A stretch of DNA of 64,000 bases from Chromohalobacter sp. 11-W (GTDB lineage: Bacteria > Pseudomonadota > Gammaproteobacteria > Pseudomonadales > Halomonadaceae), in the NCBI RefSeq assembly GCF_029889905.1, contig NZ_JARANZ010000002.1:402535-466534 (forward strand). The letters are read 5' to 3'. The translations under genes were made by a program, and so were the position numbers. Below, in pieces: positions 31,666 to 41,462 of the stretch. A model generated the notes under the pieces. The model saw only the letters and a program-made list of their open reading frames with translations. It ran no database searches and was not told where the DNA came from. Each line of letters begins with the position of its first letter. Position 1 is the first letter of the stretch.

Positions 31666-33129
31666 TCACATCAGCACGATGTCGTACTGCTCCTGGGAAT
31701 AGTGGGCTTCGACCTGGAAGCGGATCGTCTTGCCGATAAAGGCTTCCAGGTCCGCCACCGCCGTCGATTCCTCGTCGAGCAGGCGATCGACCACGCCCTG
31801 AGAAGCCAAGACCATGTAGGTTTCCGGGCTGTAGGCACGCTCCTCGCGCAGGATTTCCCGAAATATCTCGTAGCACACGGTCTCCGGTGTCTTGAGCGTT
31901 CCGCGTCCCTGGCACGTCAAGCAAGGCTCGCACAGGGTCTGCTCGAGGCTTTCGCGGGTACGCTTGCGCGTCACCTGCACCAAGCCGAGCTCGGTCACGC
32001 CGGTCAGCTTGTTCTTGGCGTGGTCGCGTTCCAGCGCCTTCTCGAGAACACGCAGGACTTGACGCTGGTGCTCGAGCTCTTCCATGTCGATGAAATCGAT
32101 GATGATAATGCCACCCAGATTGCGTAGCCGAAGTTGACGCGCAATCGCCGTGGCCGCCTCGAGGTTGGTCTTGAAGATGGTTTCCTCAAGATTGCGATGC
32201 CCCACGTAACCACCGGTATTGACGTCGATGGTGGTCATCGCCTCGGTCTGGTCGATCACCAGATACCCGCCCGACTTGAGCTGCACCTTACGGCCCAGGG
32301 CTTTCTGGATCTCGTCCTCGACGCTGTAAAGATCGAACAGCGGGCGCTCACCGGGATAGTACTCGATGCTCGACTCGACATCGGGCATGAATTCCTTGGC
32401 GAACTCCTTGAGCTTGGCGTAGTTTTCGCGCGAGTCGATGCGTACGCGCTCGATATCGGCGCGCAACACGTCGCGCAACGTGCGGATGAATAACGGCAGA
32501 TCATCGTAAAGAAGGGCCGGTGGCGTGGCGCTGTGGCGACGTTCATCGACCTTGCGCCAGAGCCGCAACAAGAAATGCATGTCGGTCGCCAGCTCTTCCT
32601 GCCCCACTCCCTCGGCCGCCGTGCGGATGATCACGCCCCCCGGCGCTTCATCTTGCATTGCCGCCTGGGAGGCTTCGATCAACGTCTTGAGCCGCTCGCG
32701 TTCGCTCTCATCCTCGATACGCTGGGAGACACCCGTATGCGGCGAGTCGGGCATGTAGACCAGATAGCGCGACGGCACCGACAGGTGCGTGGTCAAACGC
32801 GCCCCTTTCGATGCGATGGGATCCTTGGTGACCTGCACGACTAACGACTGACCTTCCTGGAGCAAGTGCGAGATCGTGGTGTGCTCATCGATGCTCGCAT
32901 TGGGTGCAACGACTTCGTTGACATGAATGAAGGCCGCTCGCTCGAGCCCAATATCAACGAAGGCGGCCTGCATGCCAGGCAATACACGCACCACCTTGCC
33001 CTTATAGATATTGCCCACGATGCCACGCCGACGGCTGCGTTCGATGAAGGCTTCTTGCAAGACACCGTTCTCGACCACGGCGACGCGTGTCTCCATGGGC
33101 GTCAAATTGATCAGTACCTCGCCGCTCAT
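31666..33129 (-). CDS. rng: Ribonuclease G
   Basis: A 487-residue RNase G. Its N-terminal S1-like domain is followed by the catalytic core with VDQTEAMTTIDVNTG and IIIDFIDM, where the metal-binding aspartates sit. The zinc-link cysteines CEPCLTC are present near residue 405. It processes the 5' end of 16S rRNA and some mRNAs. The start ATG at 33129 matches the family; the gene is just upstream of yhdP with a four-base gap. Confidence 0.97.
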   Translation of the reverse strand: MSGEVLINLTPMETRVAVVENGVLQEAFIERSRRRGIVGNIYKGKVVRVLPGMQAAFVDIGLERAAFIHVNEVVAPNASIDEHTTISHLLQEGQSLVVQVTKDPIASKGARLTTHLSVPSRYLVYMPDSPHTGVSQRIEDESERERLKTLIEASQAAMQDEAPGGVIIRTAAEGVGQEELATDMHFLLRLWRKVDERRHSATPPALLYDDLPLFIRTLRDVLRADIERVRIDSRENYAKLKEFAKEFMPDVESSIEYYPGERPLFDLYSVEDEIQKALGRKVQLKSGGYLVIDQTEAMTTIDVNTGGYVGHRNLEETIFKTNLEAATAIARQLRLRNLGGIIIIDFIDMEELEHQRQVLRVLEKALERDHAKNKLTGVTELGLVQVTRKRTRESLEQTLCEPCLTCQGRGTLKTPETVCYEIFREILREERAYSPETYMVLASQGVVDRLLDEESTAVADLEAFIGKTIRFQVEAHYSQEQYDIVLM

Positions 33130-33160
33130 GCGTTGCCCCTAACCAGATAATCTGTCGGCA

Positions 33161-33763
33161 TTATGGCACAGCCAAGCGCTGGCCCCACAGCGAGACACCT
33201 TGGCGCGTCAATAACTTGGCAGTCTCGAAAAGGGGTAACCCGACCACTGCGGAGTGACTGCCTTCAATGCGCTCAACGAAGATCGCCGCCAAGCCTTGAA
33301 TGGCATAGGCGCCGGCCTTGTCGACGGGCTCACCACTACGCCAGTAGGCCTCGATCTCGTGCGTTTCGAGCAGGCGCAGTGTCACTCGAGTCGTCACGCA
33401 GGTCGACAACATGCCGCACGGCCCCGTCACCGCGACGCCCGTCATCACCTCATGTGTGGTGCCCGACAACGCTGTGAGCATGGCGACTGCATCTTCGCGA
33501 TCACGCGGTTTGCCCAGGATACGCTGCCCCAACACCACGGCTGTGTCGGACCCCAGTGTGGGTAACGACGTGCCCACCGCACCGGCCTGCGCCTTGTCTC
33601 GTGCCAGGCGCTCCACATAAGCGGCAGGCAATTCCCCTGACTGCGGTGTCTCATCGATATCGGTCGGTACTATTTCGAGCTTGACGCCGATCGACGCCAA
33701 TAACTCACGGCGACGCGGCGAAGCCGACGCCAGGCGCAACGACGCCCCCTGGTGTGTGGACAT
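33161..33763 (-). CDS. maf: Maf family nucleoside triphosphate pyrophosphatase
   Basis: A 200-residue Maf protein of the YhdE type. The signature [10 protein letters not shown] lies at residues 13-22 and the block [30 protein letters not shown] near 147-176 is typical of dTTP/UTP pyrophosphatases. It is between mreD and rng, as in E. coli. The role is hydrolysis of non-canonical or pyrimidine nucleoside triphosphates. Confidence 0.95.
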   Translation of the reverse strand: MSTHQGASLRLASASPRRRELLASIGVKLEIVPTDIDETPQSGELPAAYVERLARDKAQAGAVGTSLPTLGSDTAVVLGQRILGKPRDREDAVAMLTALSGTTHEVMTGVAVTGPCGMLSTCVTTRVTLRLLETHEIEAYWRSGEPVDKAGAYAIQGLAAIFVERIEGSHSAVVGLPLFETAKLLTRQGVSLWGQRLAVP

Positions 33764-33817
33764 GCGCTTTTCCTCACGGTTTGGGTGGCAGAGGCCACGC
33801 GCATCGAGGTAGCAGAG

Positions 33818-34300
33818 TCAGACGATTTTCAAGCGGCGACGCAGTACTTGCATCATGGTGAACAACCACGGCCACAAGGCAGCGCCTACGAGCGCGGGCA
33901 GCAAGAATGCCAGATGGATAGAGACGGGGCCGAAGATCGTGCGCAGCCATTGCTCGACCAATTGAATCAAGCCCAGCAACACAAACAGCAGAACGGCCTG
34001 TTGCCAAATGGAATAGGCACGCAGGCGTTGATAGAGCAAGAGACACAAATAGGTAAGCATCGACAACGTCAAGGCGTTCTGGCCCAAGGGCGTGCCCTCG
34101 ATCAGATCCAGCAGCAAGCCGAGCACGAAACCATGGAGGACGCCGACGCGCTGGGGGGCAGCAATGCACCAATAAGCCAATGCCAGACCAAGCCAATTGG
34201 GACGCCACATCAACCATGCATCGGGCAGCGGCATGACCTGCAAGCACAAGCTCACCAGCAGGGTGAACCAGATCATGAGAAGTCCTGGCAAGCGCATCAT
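33818..34300 (-). CDS. mreD: Rod shape-determining protein MreD
   Basis: A 160-residue membrane protein with about five predicted transmembrane helices, similar in size to E. coli MreD (162). The block LGLALAYWCIAAPQRVGVLHGFVLGLLLDLIEGTPLGQNAL matches the family's conserved loop between helices. It joins MreB and MreC in the elongasome. It starts immediately at the last base of mreC. Confidence 0.93.
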   Translation of the reverse strand: MMRLPGLLMIWFTLLVSLCLQVMPLPDAWLMWRPNWLGLALAYWCIAAPQRVGVLHGFVLGLLLDLIEGTPLGQNALTLSMLTYLCLLLYQRLRAYSIWQQAVLLFVLLGLIQLVEQWLRTIFGPVSIHLAFLLPALVGAALWPWLFTMMQVLRRRLKIV

Positions 34301-35220
34301 TAGCGCGCCTCCTCAAGCTCGCTGGGCATTTTTCCCGTCCCACCATCCATCAAGTGCAAGGCGGCCTCGATATTGACATCGCTGGTAACGGCCGCCGCTG
34401 CAGGTGAGGGAAAAAGCAGCAAGAAATGCCGAGAGCGTTCGGGTTGCGCAAGCGGTCGTGCCTCGACATTCGCGAAAGAATGCTGGCCATCCCTATCGAC
34501 CTGCGTGATCTCCGCGACAGGGTAGCCCTCAGGAAAACGCCCGCCCAAGCCCGACGTCGTGAGCAAGTCACCTTCCTTGATATCAGCGGTCGCCGGCACA
34601 TTGAGAACATTCAGAGTATCGAGATTGCCGGAGCCCTGGACGATGAAACGCTGCCCGCTGCGATTGATCTGAATCGGCACTGCATTGTTGGCGTCACTCA
34701 CCATCAATACACGGCTCGTATAGGCGGATACGGCGATGACCTGCCCGATCAGGCCGGAGGCATCCATTACCGGTTGGCCTACATAGACACCATCACGTCG
34801 CCCTCGCCCGATCACCATCTGCTGGGTGAAAGGGTCGGAATCCAGCGACAATAACTCAGCCGTGATATATGGCGCCTCATCACGCGGCGCGGCATGCAGT
34901 AACTCTCGCAGACGCACGTTTTCCGCCGTCAAGTTCGCCATGCGCTGCACACGATGCGATAGCGTCAGCAACTGCTGGCGCAAACGCTGGTTTTCATCCA
35001 CCAGAGCACGCTGATCCGAAAAGACCAGTGCCGCCCAGGACAACCCTTCACTGGGCCAACTCACCGCCCATTGCACGGGCGCCACCACCGTGGTCAGTTG
35101 CGAGCGCACATCGTCCATGAAAGGCAGGCGATGCTCCGCGAACATCAACGAAAAAGCAGCCACCGCACATAGCAACATACGATAGCTAGGCACCGGGCCA
35201 TGCGAAAACAGAGGTTTAAT
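34300..35220 (-). CDS. mreC: Rod shape-determining protein MreC (ATT start)
   Basis: A 306-residue MreC from an apparent ATT start at 35220. One N-terminal transmembrane helix (~15-35), a coiled coil (~65-100) and a beta-domain with GGRFPEGYPVAEI follow. The first residues read (M)KPLFSHGP and align residue for residue with E. coli MKPIFSRGP. GGAGG lies seven bases before the ATT. The frame can be opened from a TTG at 35247, but then the ribosome-binding site would be inside the gene. MreC is the periplasmic scaffold of the elongasome. Confidence 0.93.
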   Translation of the reverse strand: MKPLFSHGPVPSYRMLLCAVAAFSLMFAEHRLPFMDDVRSQLTTVVAPVQWAVSWPSEGLSWAALVFSDQRALVDENQRLRQQLLTLSHRVQRMANLTAENVRLRELLHAAPRDEAPYITAELLSLDSDPFTQQMVIGRGRRDGVYVGQPVMDASGLIGQVIAVSAYTSRVLMVSDANNAVPIQINRSGQRFIVQGSGNLDTLNVLNVPATADIKEGDLLTTSGLGGRFPEGYPVAEITQVDRDGQHSFANVEARPLAQPERSRHFLLLFPSPAAAAVTSDVNIEAALHLMDGGTGKMPSELEEAR

Positions 35221-35235
35221 AAGCCTTCCTCCGCA
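35220..35235 (-). promoter_or_regulatory. Ribosome-binding site deciding the mreC ATT start
   Basis: On the minus strand GGAGG (35228-35232) followed by seven bases leads to ATT at 35218-35220. No ATG or GTG occurs at a suitable distance in the mreC frame. Confidence 0.7.
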
Positions 35236-35270
35236 GACAGGGCGCAAGACTCATAACGACCGGACACACG

Positions 35271-35304
35271 CCTGAAGCCACTCGCGATGCGTGTGGCTTC
35301 CAGG
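35271..35304 (-). other. Hairpin between mreB and mreC
   Basis: An 8-bp core stem GAAGCCAC/GTGGCTTC, extended by CCT/AGG with one bulge, lies in the 123-base spacer between mreB and mreC. No T tract follows, so it might be a partial attenuator or an mRNA-processing stem that sets MreB above MreC and MreD. Confidence 0.45.
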
Positions 35305-35343
35305 CAAGCGTATCGGCGCTAACATGGCAAGCGCCCGCGTGCG

Positions 35344-36390
<1,047 letters not shown>

Positions 36391-36571
36391 TCACCTAGTC
36401 CAGACCGGAACCCTGTGCGGACGCAAACGGTACCATCGCGGGGATGGCGCGGCAAGCAAAGGCCTGTCAGCGCTCGCCAGATATGGTAAATTCTGGGGTT
36501 ATCCCCGGCGTCAGACCTTCATTGGCGCGGCGATGACATGCGCCGCGCAGTATCCATAAAAGGCAAACGAT

Positions 36572-36859
36572 ATGGCGATCGAACATGCAGACGTTCTCCG
36601 TGCCGCTCACTTGGCCCGCGTCGGCTTGAGTGAGGACGAAGCAACCGGCTATGTCGACGACTTGAGCCGCATCCTGAAGATGGTCGACCAACTTCAGGCC
36701 GTCGACACTCAAGACATCACCCCATTGGCGCATCCGCTGGATGCCACCCAGCGCCTACGTCCCGACGAGGTGACCGAGCATAGTCAGCGAGAACGCTTCC
36801 AGGCTTGTGCACCCGCCGTCACCGACGGTCTTTACCTCGTCCCGCGCGTCGTCGAGTGA
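36572..36859 (+). CDS. gatC: Asp/Glu-tRNA amidotransferase subunit C
   Basis: A 95-residue GatC. It has the family pattern [34 protein letters not shown] and the C-terminal [12 protein letters not shown] and [10 protein letters not shown]. GatC wraps GatA and GatB in the GatCAB complex, which turns Glu-tRNA(Gln) and/or Asp-tRNA(Asn) into the amidated forms. It is first in gatCAB. Confidence 0.97.
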   Translation: MAIEHADVLRAAHLARVGLSEDEATGYVDDLSRILKMVDQLQAVDTQDITPLAHPLDATQRLRPDEVTEHSQRERFQACAPAVTDGLYLVPRVVE

Positions 36860-36900
36860 AGCATCCTCGTCAGGATTCGAATCAGGAGTCATATTCTTCC

Positions 36901-38361
36901 ATGCATGACAAGACCCTCACGGAGCTTGCCGCCGGTCTTCAAGCAGGCGAGTTCTCCAGCCGTGAGCTGTGCCAGACGGCACTCGAACGCATCGAGCACC
37001 TCGATGGCGAGCTCAACAGCTTCATTACCGTGACCGCCGAGCAGGCACTGGCCAACGCCGATGCCGCCGACCGTGCACGCGAAGCCGGCGACGCCGGCCC
37101 TCTCGCAGGTTTGCCGCTCGCCCTCAAGGACATCTTCTGCACCCAGGGCGTGCGTACCAGCTGCGGCTCGAAGATGCTCGACGACTTCGTCTCTCCCTAC
37201 GATGCCACGGTGGTCGAAAAACTACGTCAGGCCGGCACGATCAACCTTGGAAAGACCAACATGGACGAGTTCGCCATGGGCTCGTCCAATGAGAACAGCT
37301 TCTACGGCCCGGTCAAGAACCCCTGGGACTTGAGCGCCGTGCCCGGCGGTTCCTCAGGCGGTAGCGCCGCGGCCGTCGCCGCGGGCCTGGTACCGGCAGC
37401 GCTCGGCACCGATACCGGCGGCTCGATTCGGCAACCGGCCGCCTTTTGCGGCATTACCGGCCTGAAGCCCACCTACGGACGCGTGTCGCGCTATGGCATG
37501 GTGGCCTACGCGTCGAGCCTCGATCAGGGCGGTCCCATGGCACGCACCGCCGCCGACTGTGCCCTGCTGCTCGAAACCATCGCCGGCCACGACGTTCGCG
37601 ATTCCACCAGCGTGGCACGCGTGGTGCCCGACTACTCCGCCGAGCTCGACACCTCGCTGGCCGGCCTCAAGATCGGGCTACCCAAAGAATATTTCGGTGA
37701 CGGGCTCGATCCCGAGGTCGAAACCGCCGTGCGTGAAGCGATCAAGGTCTACGAGTCGCTCGGCGCCAAGGTCTGCGAAGTCAGCCTGCCGCACACGCAC
37801 CTGGCGATTCCCGCCTACTACGTCATCGCACCGGCGGAGGCATCGTCCAACCTGTCGCGTTATGACGGCGTGCGCTTCGGCCACCGCTGCGAGGATCCGA
37901 CCGACCTCGAGGACCTCTACAAGCGCACGCGGGCCGAAGGCTTCGGCGAAGAGGTCAAGCGGCGCATCCTGATCGGCACGCACACGCTTTCTGAAGGGTT
38001 CTTCGACGCTTACTACCTCAAGGCACAGCAAGTGCGCCGCCTGATCCGCCAGGACTTTCTCGACGCCTTCGACGAAGTCGACGTGCTCATGGGGCCGACC
38101 GCCCCCACGCCGGCCTTCGACCTCGGCGCGCAGAAAGACCCGGTCTCGATGTACCTGCAGGATATCTACACCATCGCCGTCAACCTGGCCGGTATTCCGG
38201 GCATCAGCGTTCCGGCCGGCTTTGCCGGTAACCGCCCCGTAGGCCTCCAGGTGCTGGCTCCGCACTTCGCCGAGGCCCAGCTGCTCGGCGTGGCGCATCA
38301 ATTCCAGCAGGCCACCGACTGGCACCTCAAGCGTCCGGCATTCGGCAAGGAGATGGCATGA
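36901..38361 (+). CDS. gatA: Asp/Glu-tRNA amidotransferase subunit A
   Basis: A 486-residue amidase-signature protein. The Ser-cis-Ser-Lys triad is present: Lys76 (ALKD), Ser151 (GGSSGGS) and nucleophile Ser175 ([11 protein letters not shown]). GatA releases ammonia from glutamine for transamidation by GatB. The ATG at 36901 gives the family start; the open frame reaches back into gatC. It overlaps gatB by four bases. Confidence 0.98.
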   Translation: MHDKTLTELAAGLQAGEFSSRELCQTALERIEHLDGELNSFITVTAEQALANADAADRAREAGDAGPLAGLPLALKDIFCTQGVRTSCGSKMLDDFVSPYDATVVEKLRQAGTINLGKTNMDEFAMGSSNENSFYGPVKNPWDLSAVPGGSSGGSAAAVAAGLVPAALGTDTGGSIRQPAAFCGITGLKPTYGRVSRYGMVAYASSLDQGGPMARTAADCALLLETIAGHDVRDSTSVARVVPDYSAELDTSLAGLKIGLPKEYFGDGLDPEVETAVREAIKVYESLGAKVCEVSLPHTHLAIPAYYVIAPAEASSNLSRYDGVRFGHRCEDPTDLEDLYKRTRAEGFGEEVKRRILIGTHTLSEGFFDAYYLKAQQVRRLIRQDFLDAFDEVDVLMGPTAPTPAFDLGAQKDPVSMYLQDIYTIAVNLAGIPGISVPAGFAGNRPVGLQVLAPHFAEAQLLGVAHQFQQATDWHLKRPAFGKEMA

Positions 38362-39812
38362 TGCAGTGGGAAACCGTGATCGGGCTCGAGGTCCACGTTC
38401 AGCTCGCCACCCAGTCCAAGATCTTCTCCGGCGCGTCCACCGCCTTCGGCGCCGAGCCCAATACCCAGGCCTGCGCCGTGGACCTCGGCATGCCCGGCGT
38501 GCTGCCGGTACTCAATGAAAACGCCGTCGCCATGGCGGTGAAGTTCGGCCTCGCCATTGATGCCGAGATCCCCGAGACCTCGTTGTTCGAGCGCAAGAAC
38601 TACTTCTACCCCGACCTACCCAAGGGGTATCAGACAAGCCAGATGGCGCAACCTATCGTCGGCCCCGGTAATGTCGAAATCACACTCGACGACGGATCAG
38701 CGCGCACGATCCGTATTCATCACGCCCATCTCGAAGAAGATGCCGGAAAGTCGCTCCACGAGGACTATCACGGCATGACCGGCATCGATCTCAATCGCGC
38801 CGGCACGCCGCTTCTGGAGATCGTTTCCGAGCCCGATATGCGTTCGGCCAAGGAAGCGGTCGCCTATATTCGTGCGATTCACGCCATCGTTACCTATCTC
38901 GGCATCTCCGACGGCAACATGGCGGAGGGATCGATGCGCTGTGACGTCAACGTTTCGGTACGCCCCAAGGGCCAGGCGGCATTCGGCACCCGCGCGGAGA
39001 TCAAGAACGTCAACTCGTTCCGCTTCGTCGAAAAGGCCATTGCCTTCGAGGTCGAGCGTCAGATCGAACTCATCGAGGATGGCGGCGAGGTCATTCAGGA
39101 AACCCGCCTGTTCGACCCCGAACGCGACGAGACACGCGGCATGCGTACCAAAGAGGAAGCCAACGATTACCGTTACTTCCCCTGCCCCGATCTGCTGCCG
39201 GTCACCCTCGACAGCGCCTATGTCGATCATCAGCGCGCACTCATGCCCGAGCTGCCCAGTGAAAAGCGTCACCGCTTCGAAAACCAGTTGGGCCTTTCCG
39301 CCTACGATGCCGGCGTGCTGGCTTCAAGCCGCGCCATGGCCGAGTACTTCGAAGCCGTCAAAGAAACCTGTGGCGATGCCAAGCAAGCCGCCAACTGGGT
39401 ACAAGGCGAGCTCTCGGCCAATCTCAATCGCGAAAGCCTGGAGATTGGCGATAGCCCGGTCACGGCCGAACAGCTCGGCGGCCTCATCCAACGCGTGATG
39501 GACGACACCATTAGCGGCAAAGCCGCCAAGCAAGTCTTCCAGGCGCTTTGGGACGGCGAGGCCGACAGCGCTGATGCCATCATCGACGCACGCGGCCTCA
39601 AGCAGGTCACCGACACGGGCGCCATCGAGGGCATGATCGATCAGGTCATCGCCGACAGTCCGGTTCAGGTCGCCCAGTACCGTGAAGCCGATGAAGCCAA
39701 ACGCGGAAAGATGATCGGCTACTTCGTGGGACAAGTCATGAAGGCTTCTCGCGGCACCGCCAATCCGCAGCAGGTCAATAGCCTGCTCAAGCAGAAGCTG
39801 GATGACGCCTGA
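38358..39812 (+). CDS. gatB: Asp/Glu-tRNA amidotransferase subunit B
   Basis: A 484-residue GatB. It begins [13 protein letters not shown] and contains the family blocks [15 protein letters not shown] and [17 protein letters not shown]. The kinase-like cradle activates the tRNA-bound Glu or Asp; the C-terminal YqeY-like tail binds tRNA. Two adjacent ATGs (38358 and 38361) are possible starts. It marks the right end of the core-gene part of the window. Confidence 0.98.
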   Translation: MMQWETVIGLEVHVQLATQSKIFSGASTAFGAEPNTQACAVDLGMPGVLPVLNENAVAMAVKFGLAIDAEIPETSLFERKNYFYPDLPKGYQTSQMAQPIVGPGNVEITLDDGSARTIRIHHAHLEEDAGKSLHEDYHGMTGIDLNRAGTPLLEIVSEPDMRSAKEAVAYIRAIHAIVTYLGISDGNMAEGSMRCDVNVSVRPKGQAAFGTRAEIKNVNSFRFVEKAIAFEVERQIELIEDGGEVIQETRLFDPERDETRGMRTKEEANDYRYFPCPDLLPVTLDSAYVDHQRALMPELPSEKRHRFENQLGLSAYDAGVLASSRAMAEYFEAVKETCGDAKQAANWVQGELSANLNRESLEIGDSPVTAEQLGGLIQRVMDDTISGKAAKQVFQALWDGEADSADAIIDARGLKQVTDTGAIEGMIDQVIADSPVQVAQYREADEAKRGKMIGYFVGQVMKASRGTANPQQVNSLLKQKLDDA

Positions 39813-39837
39813 CGACGCCCCGACATACCCGAAGGTG

Positions 39838-39969
39838 TTACCCCAGCCACCACGAGAGCAACAAAAGTAACAGCAGCACACCGGCTACGACTTTCCATAG
39901 CGTGGCCGGTTGCTGCCATGGCTGGCGGGCCTCGGGGTCGTCGCGGCACTTGTAACGAACCCTGAACAA
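39838..39969 (-). CDS. Possible 43-residue single-pass membrane protein
   Basis: A 43-codon minus-strand frame, too short for standard tracks, sits between gatB and the PAAR gene. The only start in frame is TTG at 39969, since a stop lies two codons upstream. The N-terminal half is charged (RYKCRDDPEARQPWQQ) and the C-terminal half is a clean hydrophobic helix with seven consecutive leucines ending SWWLG. The charge-then-helix layout is protein-like and the stop is well placed. There is no clear ribosome-binding site, so it may be a remnant. I do not recognise a family. Confidence 0.4.
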   Translation of the reverse strand: MFRVRYKCRDDPEARQPWQQPATLWKVVAGVLLLLLLLSWWLG

Positions 39970-39976
39970 TGGCTAA

Positions 39977-39992
39977 ATTAACGCTCGTTAAT
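39977..39992. promoter_or_regulatory. Perfect palindrome upstream of the PAAR gene
   Basis: ATTAACG-CT-CGTTAAT: seven-base arms around two bases, 50 bases upstream of the PAAR start. It is AT-rich in a GC-rich background and fits a dimeric regulator site. No assigned regulator. Confidence 0.4.
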
Positions 39993-40042
39993 AAGGCCAT
40001 ACTGTCTGGCTTACTTTTCCCTTTGTCAGGAAGCCCCAATCG

Positions 40043-40312
40043 ATGAAAGGCATCGTTGTACTCGGTGACGCTACCAGCCACGGTGGCAAAGTCATCACCG
40101 CACAAAGCAACTACTTGATCGACGGCACACCTGTTGCCTGCGTGGGCGACAAAGTCACCTGCCCAAAAGATGGACATGGCGGCACTAACGCCATCGTGGA
40201 AGGCCACCCGACCATGAAGGTCAATGGCAAACCGGTCGCCCTACACGGTCACAAGACTGCCTGTGGCGCCACCTTGATCTCTTCGCATAATGCCGACAGC
40301 GGTCACGAATGA
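40043..40312 (+). CDS. T6SS PAAR-domain spike tip protein
   Basis: An 89-residue single PAAR-domain protein. It starts KGIVVLGDATSHGGKVITA and has the three repeats with GD-x-V-T-C-P and G-x-P-V-A-x-x-GH-x-T-A-CG, where His and Cys bind the central metal. PAAR proteins sharpen the VgrG spike and can carry effectors; here there is no fused effector domain. AGGAAG lies 10 bases before the ATG. Its stop overlaps the end of the convergent ketosynthase-like gene by 10 bases. Confidence 0.92.
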   Translation: MKGIVVLGDATSHGGKVITAQSNYLIDGTPVACVGDKVTCPKDGHGGTNAIVEGHPTMKVNGKPVALHGHKTACGATLISSHNADSGHE

Positions 40313-41460
40313 TGGGCCACCTGCTCGTGCTCGGCCGCGCAGGATCGTAATATCCATGTTCGTGAAACGGTTTCTGGCGCTACCCCAATAATCAAGGCGC
40401 TATCCGAAGGCGATAGCGGTGCCAGCGCCAGCACCCAACTCAGCGCCGACAATGCCTCACCAGGCCAGCCACAAAGTTGGTCGATACCCACCCCGTCTTC
40501 GATCATGTCGATTTCCGGCCAGCGCTCTATCACCGCACTGCCCACTTCTACCGCCCTGCCGGGCAGCCCCATGGCATCGATGACCACATGCGAGGGCGCG
40601 CCACTCTCGAGTGTTGGTGGTGACTCAGCCGGCAATGGCCACGCCTGAGACAAATGTTCCAGCAGCGTCTGGCGTTTGGCATGATCTCGCCGGCTCGATC
40701 GTGCCTGATGTTCGGTGGTGAGACCTTTCTCAACACACCAGCCCGCCATAGCGTCCTGCACTTCCGGTAGGCATCGCTGGATCAGCAGCGACGCAACTGC
40801 CTCTCCAGGACAAAGGCCAGCACCTTTCGCAGTACGTCCCGAAGCGCGGTGATGTTGCAACGAGGTCGCGTCTTCAGCATTGAGCAGTGAGTCAGCACTG
40901 ATCCACAGTACATAGGGCATGCCCCCGTCGTTTCCGACGGTCAGACTGGCATGCGGGTCTCCTCCCCCTTCATGCCGAAGCGCGCCCAATACCGAGGCAT
41001 ATCGTGTCTCGTCGATGGCGCCACGAAGAGATGCAAGAACGATATCGATAGCCTCTGGAGACTTAAGCGGTGATGTTACGATGACATCGAAGAAAGCATC
41101 TTCGGGAAGCGCCTCCAGCATCACCAACGCCTCGGTCAAAAGCGTCTGTATCAACTCGTGAACTCGCAAGGCCTTGTATTCGCACCTCTGCAACCGAGGT
41201 GCATGCAAAGGCGCGACATCGGCCACCTGGTGCACCAGAAGCTGGAAACCATCAGGGCCACAAAGCGATGAAGAAAGTTCAGGCGTGTGCTCGTCGGGAA
41301 TACTCCCAGCACAGATGAGCCCAGCCGCTGTCAGCGCCACGCCATCGATCAGTCGAAGACAATCCGGATCATAGTCAGTGCGCCTCAACGTCGTTTCGAC
41401 GGCCGACTCGCAAGGCTGTGCGCGCTGATGAAGACGATCGAAGATCGAAGAACGTTTCAT
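40303..41460 (-). CDS. Ketosynthase-like T6SS-associated protein, unknown function
   Basis: A 385-residue protein I do not recognise as a core T6SS part. Two stretches recall the thiolase/beta-ketoacyl-synthase fold: one near residues 180-220 (DSLLNAEDATSL followed by GLCPGEAVASLLIQR, like the PGEGAAALLL strand of ketosynthases) and a C-terminal one (DQLCGWPGEALSALSWVLALAPL, like the GHT-x-AAG helix). The catalytic cysteine motif and the usual histidines are not seen, so an enzyme is unlikely. The ATG at 41460 follows the tssA stop by two bases. An inactive fold acting as a scaffold is an inference. Confidence 0.55.
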   Translation of the reverse strand: MKRSSIFDRLHQRAQPCESAVETTLRRTDYDPDCLRLIDGVALTAAGLICAGSIPDEHTPELSSSLCGPDGFQLLVHQVADVAPLHAPRLQRCEYKALRVHELIQTLLTEALVMLEALPEDAFFDVIVTSPLKSPEAIDIVLASLRGAIDETRYASVLGALRHEGGGDPHASLTVGNDGGMPYVLWISADSLLNAEDATSLQHHRASGRTAKGAGLCPGEAVASLLIQRCLPEVQDAMAGWCVEKGLTTEHQARSSRRDHAKRQTLLEHLSQAWPLPAESPPTLESGAPSHVVIDAMGLPGRAVEVGSAVIERWPEIDMIEDGVGIDQLCGWPGEALSALSWVLALAPLSPSDSALIIGVAPETVSRTWILRSCAAEHEQVAHHS

Positions 41461-41462
41461 GG

